Assembly (NCBI RefSeq): GCF_000226115.1
Contig: NC_016458.1
Coordinates: 8,156,001 to 8,220,000, forward strand
Source: Thermothielavioides terrestris NRRL 8126
Taxonomy: Eukaryota > Ascomycota > Sordariomycetes > Sordariales > Chaetomiaceae
Length of the DNA stretch: 64,000 nucleotides
Direction of reading: 5' to 3'
The position numbers and the translations under genes were made by a program. Of the stretch, positions 59,524 to 64,000 are shown one piece after another. A model generated the notes under the pieces. That model was not told the origin of the DNA, made no database searches, and worked only from the letters and a program-made list of their open reading frames with translations. Numbering within the stretch: the first letter of the stretch is position 1; each line of letters starts with the position of its first letter.

Positions 59524-61477
59524 TCACAACATATACCGAAACGCCCTCTTCCTCCTCCCCCCATCCCCGCCGTCCACAAGCGCCTCATCCTCGCCCGCGC
59601 CCTCGCCGCGCCCTTCCGCCTCCGCCTCCTCCTCCCTATCCCACCTCCGATTCACCCTCGCCAACCACCACCTCAGCCCCGCCGCGAGGACCGCCACGCC
59701 CACCATCGCCCCGGCACAGACCGCCATCCCGCGCGAGTAATACGGCGCGTCCGCGTCCGGGTACAAGCGCGTGCCCACGAGCGGCCCGCACTGGCCGACG
59801 GCCTGCATGAGCGCGAAGCCGGCGGCGCCGTGGCGGTGGCGGGCGTTGTTGACGTTCCACGCGATGGTCAGGACGACGACGCTAAAGAACCCGACGGCGG
59901 CCGGGAACACGGCCGCGTAGCGCACCATGCTGCCCGGCGCGAGCCGCAGCCAGGGCGCGTCGGCGGCCGCCAGCACCGCGTAGCCCGCGGCCGAGGCGAG
60001 CGCGTGGCCGATCAGCCAGGGCGCGCGCGCGCGCGAGGCGTCGGATGCGCGCGCCGTCGCGAGCACGAGCGCGAAGGCGACGAGGTAAGGCGGTGCCGAG
60101 AGGGCTTGTGCTGCGACGCGGCTGTGGCCCATCGCACGCAGGATGGTGGGGAGGAAGACGGGCAGCGAGGAGTAGGCCATGTTGGCGAGGAAGAAGATGG
60201 CGGCCGTGAACCAGGCGGCGGGGTCGGTGAGCACGGAGAGGGTGTTGAGCATGGAGGGGGAAGGGGTTTTGTGGTGGTGGTGGTGGTGGTGGTGGTGGTG
60301 ATGGTGGAGGGTCGTCGTGGTGGGGGGTTGCTCCGCCTGCAGACGCAGGCGGGCGACTTTCTTTTCGCGCGGGGTGAGGTAGGCGGCGGTCTGCGGCGAG
60401 TCGGGGATGATGCGCCATGCGAGGGCGGCGACGAGGACGGAGGGGAATCCCTCGAGGAGGAAGAGCAGGCGCCAGGGGGCGATGGGGCCGGCTTCGCCCA
60501 GCTTGAGGATTAGCCAGGCCACCCAGGCGGCGAAGGTTGTTGCCAGGGGCGCGGCTGGGCGTCGTCATGAGTCAGCTACTCGAGGAAAACACGCACAGCG
60601 GCAGGACGAGGGGGAGACATACCCGAGACAAAGATGGCCGTCCTGAAGGCCAGCTCGTCGCGTTTGAAGAAGAAGGAGAGATAGAAGGGCACGCCGGTGA
60701 AGCCGGCCTCCCCCACACCCAACAGGGTCCGCAGCACGATCAGCATGGGGTAGTTGACGGCGACGGCCTGCAGCGAGGCGGTCACGCCCCAGGAGAGCAC
60801 CAGGGCGGCGACGTATATGTGCGCCGGGATGAGGCGCCAGAGCATCGACATCCACTCGAAGACGATGTAGGCGAGGTAGAAGGCGCCCAGCGACCACTCG
60901 TACCAGTCGTCCCGCGGCGGGACCGACTGCAGGTCGTCGTCCATGCCGGCCACGCGGGCGTTGCCAATGTCTGTCGCAGGTCAATCGGCATGCTGCCGGC
61001 TCAGGAGGATTGCAACCAGAGAGACGTACTCGACCGGTCCACGAAGCTCAGCAGATACAGCACGGCCATGAACACCACCAGCCGGCGGTCGAACTTGGCA
61101 ACGACAGCCTTCTCCTCCTCGGCAGTATACAACTGCAGCCGCCGCCGCCGTGGTCGTTGTAGTGGCTGCCGCTCATCCGACTGCCTCCGGGCCTCGCCAT
61201 GCTTCTCGTCCGCGCCGCCTTGAAGCTCCCATTCTTCATCGCCCTCCCCTTTCTCGACTCCCACAAGCTCGCCGTCATCGTAGTGATTGTGCTCATTGTC
61301 GTCCTCATCCTCATCCTCGTCCTCCGACCCAGTCTCGGGGGTCAGTCGCCGGCCGGCCGTCGGTCGGCCAACAGCAGATGACGATGAAGAGGATGAGGAC
61401 GCGGACGAAGACCCAGACACCGCCCATTCACCTCCGTCCGGTGCCGCCGGCGCCAGCCCGGCTCGGTCTGAAGCCAT
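59524..61477 (-). CDS. MFS transporter, Dal5/ACS (anion:cation symporter) type, 608 aa
   Basis: Three exons: 61,477-61,030, 60,970-60,623 and 60,554-59,524. Introns are 61,029-60,971 (GTACGT to CAG) and 60,622-60,555 (GTATGT to CAG, GCTGAC branch site). Both joins restore family motifs: DRSNIGNARVAGM after transmembrane segment 1, and FVSAAPLATTFAAW. Other landmarks are RTLLGVGEAGFTGVPFYLS and SPQTAAYLTPREK in the central loop. About 12 membrane segments are visible. Known members take up allantoate, nicotinate, pantothenate, biotin or similar anions; the substrate here cannot be told. An acidic N-terminus of ~115 residues precedes the first segment. A run of 12 His codons lies in the central cytoplasmic loop (60,271-60,306). 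Confidence 0.9.
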
Positions 61478-63569
61478 TGCCAGCAGCGGATGCCCTGGCG
61501 GAGACGGTACAGTAGACAGATTTTCCGCAGAAGAGAGAGAGGAGTCCGCCGCCAGCGCCGTGTGAGTGAGTTCGAGTGTCGAGCAGCTGTGCCCCACCGC
61601 GACCGACCGATGGGTCGCACTGTGAATAACGTTAAGTCGCCCCCGAGACCAAGTAGACTGGATCGAAGTCGCACTCCGTAGCGACTCAAGCAATAACTAT
61701 ATCAAGTCAAAGCCCCATCACGATACACAGTTCTTGACTCAGTAGACCGCCGCCGTCATGCGAGCAACAGCCTGCTGGCTTGCGAGCGGCGACATCGGGC
61801 ATCGGGCATCGGGCCATCGGCCATTGGCGCTACGGGACGGTCTGCAAGCCGGACCCTGGAAATGACGATCAGAGAGGGTCCAGTTTGTAGCCCAGTCAGC
61901 CGGCCAGCCACTAAGAACGGCGCTCAGCCCATCTCGGTCAGCACGTGGGGGAACGCTGAGTCGCCCGCGGGGAACGCTGAGTCGCTCGCGTGTTACCCTA
62001 ACCAGCCGAACATGGGTTGCAACCTGGAACGCAACGACAATGCACACTGCCATGACATCCCATAGCGGCCAGTTCATCCGATGCAGTAAACAGGTAAATT
62101 GCATCATGCTATGCCATCCATTGGGCGAGTTCGGACGATGCGCCGGTTCAGCCAATTCTTTTTTTGGCTGACCGAGATAGTTAGCATTTGGAATGCACCA
62201 CCAAACATTACATCCGCACTCATACCAGATGGCACCACGACAGAAACAATCTTAGCGAACAAACAGGAGCTTCAGCTATCTTGCCCGGACCTGCCATCCT
62301 AAGCCACGCAGGCATGTATGCACAAATCCAGAGACAGACAGACGCAGCCGTAGTCTCCAGGGGCGCGGCCTTAAAAGGGTCAGAATCCACGTTCGCCTTC
62401 GATCACCAACCACCACACCCCTCTGTCTCTCTGTCTCTCCGCCTTGCTCGACTTGACTTGACTTGGCTTGGCTTCAGCAACAGAACAGCCAGACTGACAG
62501 ATCCTCTGGAAGCTCTCTCTCCCTCTCCATCCACCACATCACATCAACAACACAACCATGCATCCTCTCCAGTCAGACAGACAACAACCGAACCTTACCC
62601 CGCCCCACGCGCCCAAATCCAACGCTTCCTCCTCCCCCTCTCCCATCAAGCTCCCGCATCCAACTCTCTCACACAGCAGATAACCAAAAGCAGAAAGACA
62701 ACAAGGAAAAAAGGTAAGGCGGGGTGCGATCAATTAAATAATACCAAAAACCTGCCCCAAGCCACCAGACAGCAGACCAGCAAGAAGGGAATGGGGTCGA
62801 TCGGTCTGCCATCCTTGCGTAGCCGAGTGATATGTATATGAATATATATACCCGGAACACACGGTGTTGGAGGGGGGCAGGTAGTCGCGTATGGATAGAG
62901 CCGACAAGGAAAAAAAAGTTGATAGATTGAACAAAAAATAGGTATGCAATTCCGACCGGCCCGTCTCTCTCTCGAGCTCCTCTCTTTCTTTTTTCGGCTC
63001 GCTCTGTGGGTGAGGGTCGCGATTGGTATACAAAAAAAAACCGCTTTCAAAGGCTTTGCGTTGTGTCGAGCGGACAGGGACCGAGCGAAAGAGATAGAAG
63101 GAGGAGTAAGACAGGGCCGGTCGTCATCACCAAGAAGGTTAGACTTTGGAACACGACCAGTAAACAGAGATAGATAAGAAAGATCTGATGTGGCGGTCGA
63201 GAGGAGTCTCCGCCCGTGGCTTCTGGGCCTGACGTCCATCGGTAGTCTCGTCTGTCCGGTCCCGTCTATAGATGATGCTTTTGATTTTGAGTTTTTTAGA
63301 GCATGGTGGCAAGGTAAAAATAAACAAAAACGCTCGGAGAGCGGATGCGATGCGCGCTCGCTGAAAGCCGTCATCGCAGCCGTCGTCCAGAGGGGGTATC
63401 GAAGCATAAAAAAAAGCACAGTCGCGTCTTCCCACATAGTTCGGTGAGGATATTGTTGATGCGTTGCCTCGCGGGAGACGACGCAGAAAGGGGCAGGAGA
63501 AGGTGGCCGTGGTAGGACCGGGTCAGGCGAGGTCAGGTGAAGTCGTCAGGGGCAGGCCGGAAAACAACT
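61478..63569. other. Intergenic region: MFS promoter and MSB2 3' region
   Basis: This 2.1-kb stretch lies between two minus-strand genes. Small direct repeats occur: GGGAACGCTGAGTCGC twice at 61,949-61,985, and overlapping GGGCATC/GGCCATC words at 61,796-61,824. Short GACTT/GGCTT units lie at 62,450-62,472. T-rich and A-rich runs at 62,910-63,440 suit the MSB2 3' UTR. Open frames at 62,188-62,841 are low in complexity and have no domain. Confidence 0.55.
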
Positions 63570-64000
63570 TCAGTTCCAGCCGAGCGAGTTCTCGGCCGCG
63601 ACCGGCGCCGAGATGAACTGCGTCCGGCCCGAGCCGCCCATGCCGCTCCGGCCGCTGCCGTGGCTGTCGCGCCCACCCGGCTGCGTCGCCCCGTAGCTGC
63701 TGGTGAAGTCGCGGCTCAGCAGGGCGCCGCCCATGAGCGCCGGGCTGCCGCGGCCGCCCTCGCTCATCTCGGACGGGTTGCTGATGGAGCTCGCCCGCCG
63801 GTGCGCCATTCTCTTGCGCTTGTACCGACGCGCCACCACAAACATGACCACGCCGTACGCCGCCGCGACCGCCACCGCGCCGCTGACAATACCCGCGGTC
63901 GTCCCCTTCTGCGCGCCGCTCTGGCCGTTGGCGCCGCTGTCTCCGCCGCTGCCTCCGAACGGGTCCGAATTGGAGCTGCCGCTGCCCGCTGCGCCGCTGC
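63570..64000 (-). CDS. MSB2: Msb2-type mucin sensor, C-terminal part (5' end off the window)
   Basis: Only the last ~142 residues are present; the gene continues beyond the right edge. A Gly/Ser-rich extracellular stalk leads into one membrane segment (GIVSGAVAVAAAYGVVMFVV). A basic stop-transfer cluster (RRYKRKRMAHRR) follows, then a short cytoplasmic tail ending in ISAPVAAENSLGWN. A single-pass mucin with this tail is characteristic of filamentous-ascomycete Msb2. Msb2 acts upstream of Cdc42 and the filamentous-growth MAPK pathway and senses surfaces. The gene name rests on the tail only; related Hkr1-like sensors are an alternative. The stop is TGA at 63,572-63,570. Confidence 0.8.
   Translation of the reverse strand, partial: SGAAGSGSSNSDPFGGSGGDSGANGQSGAQKGTTAGIVSGAVAVAAAYGVVMFVVARRYKRKRMAHRRASSISNPSEMSEGGRGSPALMGGALLSRDFTSSYGATQPGGRDSHGSGRSGMGGSGRTQFISAPVAAENSLGWN

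Noticed and set aside
46095..61477. Biosynthetic or other functional gene cluster
   Set aside because: A Zn2Cys6 regulator and an MFS transporter are present, but the neighbours (ALG7, SEH1, F-box, MSB2) are housekeeping or signalling genes and no biosynthetic enzyme is seen.
62188..62841. 217-codon plus-strand open frame between the MFS and MSB2 genes
   Set aside because: Ser/Thr/Gln/Pro-rich without a domain, and it lies in simple-sequence DNA where promoter and 3' UTR are expected.

Overview
The window comes from a filamentous ascomycete (Pezizomycotina, most likely Sordariomycetes). The right third holds GC-rich fungal genes with short GT-AG introns: an F-box protein, a Zn2Cys6 regulator, ALG7, SEH1, a Dal5-type MFS transporter, and the C-terminus of an Msb2-type sensor. 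The left two thirds is a block of nested retrotransposons heavily altered by repeat-induced point mutation (RIP). In that block CpA and TpG have mostly become TpA, so Gln and Trp codons read as TAG or TAA and Cys and His codons read as Tyr.

Positions 1-43,208 form the transposon island. It has one family of LINE (non-LTR) element in at least five copies, most on the minus strand. A decayed Gypsy fragment (C) is split by LINE copy 2. A duplicated inverted structure with a 70-bp tandem repeat lies at 11,967-13,746. LINE copy 3 (13,792-43,208) is cut by two complete LTR retrotransposons. Gypsy A (15,512-26,446) has two 587-bp LTRs, AAGAC target duplications and a C-terminal chromodomain. Gypsy B (26,794-39,925) is unusually long at 13.1 kb. 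With the insertions removed, LINE copy 3 adds up to about 5.34 kb, the same as the uninterrupted copy 2. LINE copy 4 is inserted in Gypsy A with a 14-bp duplication. The order of events reads directly from this nesting.

The most unusual content is accessory coding matter between pol and the 3' LTR of both large Gypsy elements. Gypsy A has an antisense reading frame with an apparent intron. Gypsy B has an antisense frame and, diverging from it, a sense frame whose motifs match Ulp1/SENP (C48) SUMO-type cysteine peptidases.

Positions 43,209-64,000 are the gene-bearing part. The plus-strand genes are F-box (46,095-49,439), ALG7 (54,910-56,403) and SEH1 (56,818-58,658). The minus-strand genes are the Zn2Cys6 regulator (50,919-53,031), the MFS transporter (59,524-61,477) and MSB2 (63,570 to beyond the edge). 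They do not form a cluster; they look like independent housekeeping and regulatory genes. The Zn2Cys6 gene appears to need a 3-nt micro-exon to complete its zinc cluster. All calls were made by reading the sequence; no database search or computation was run.
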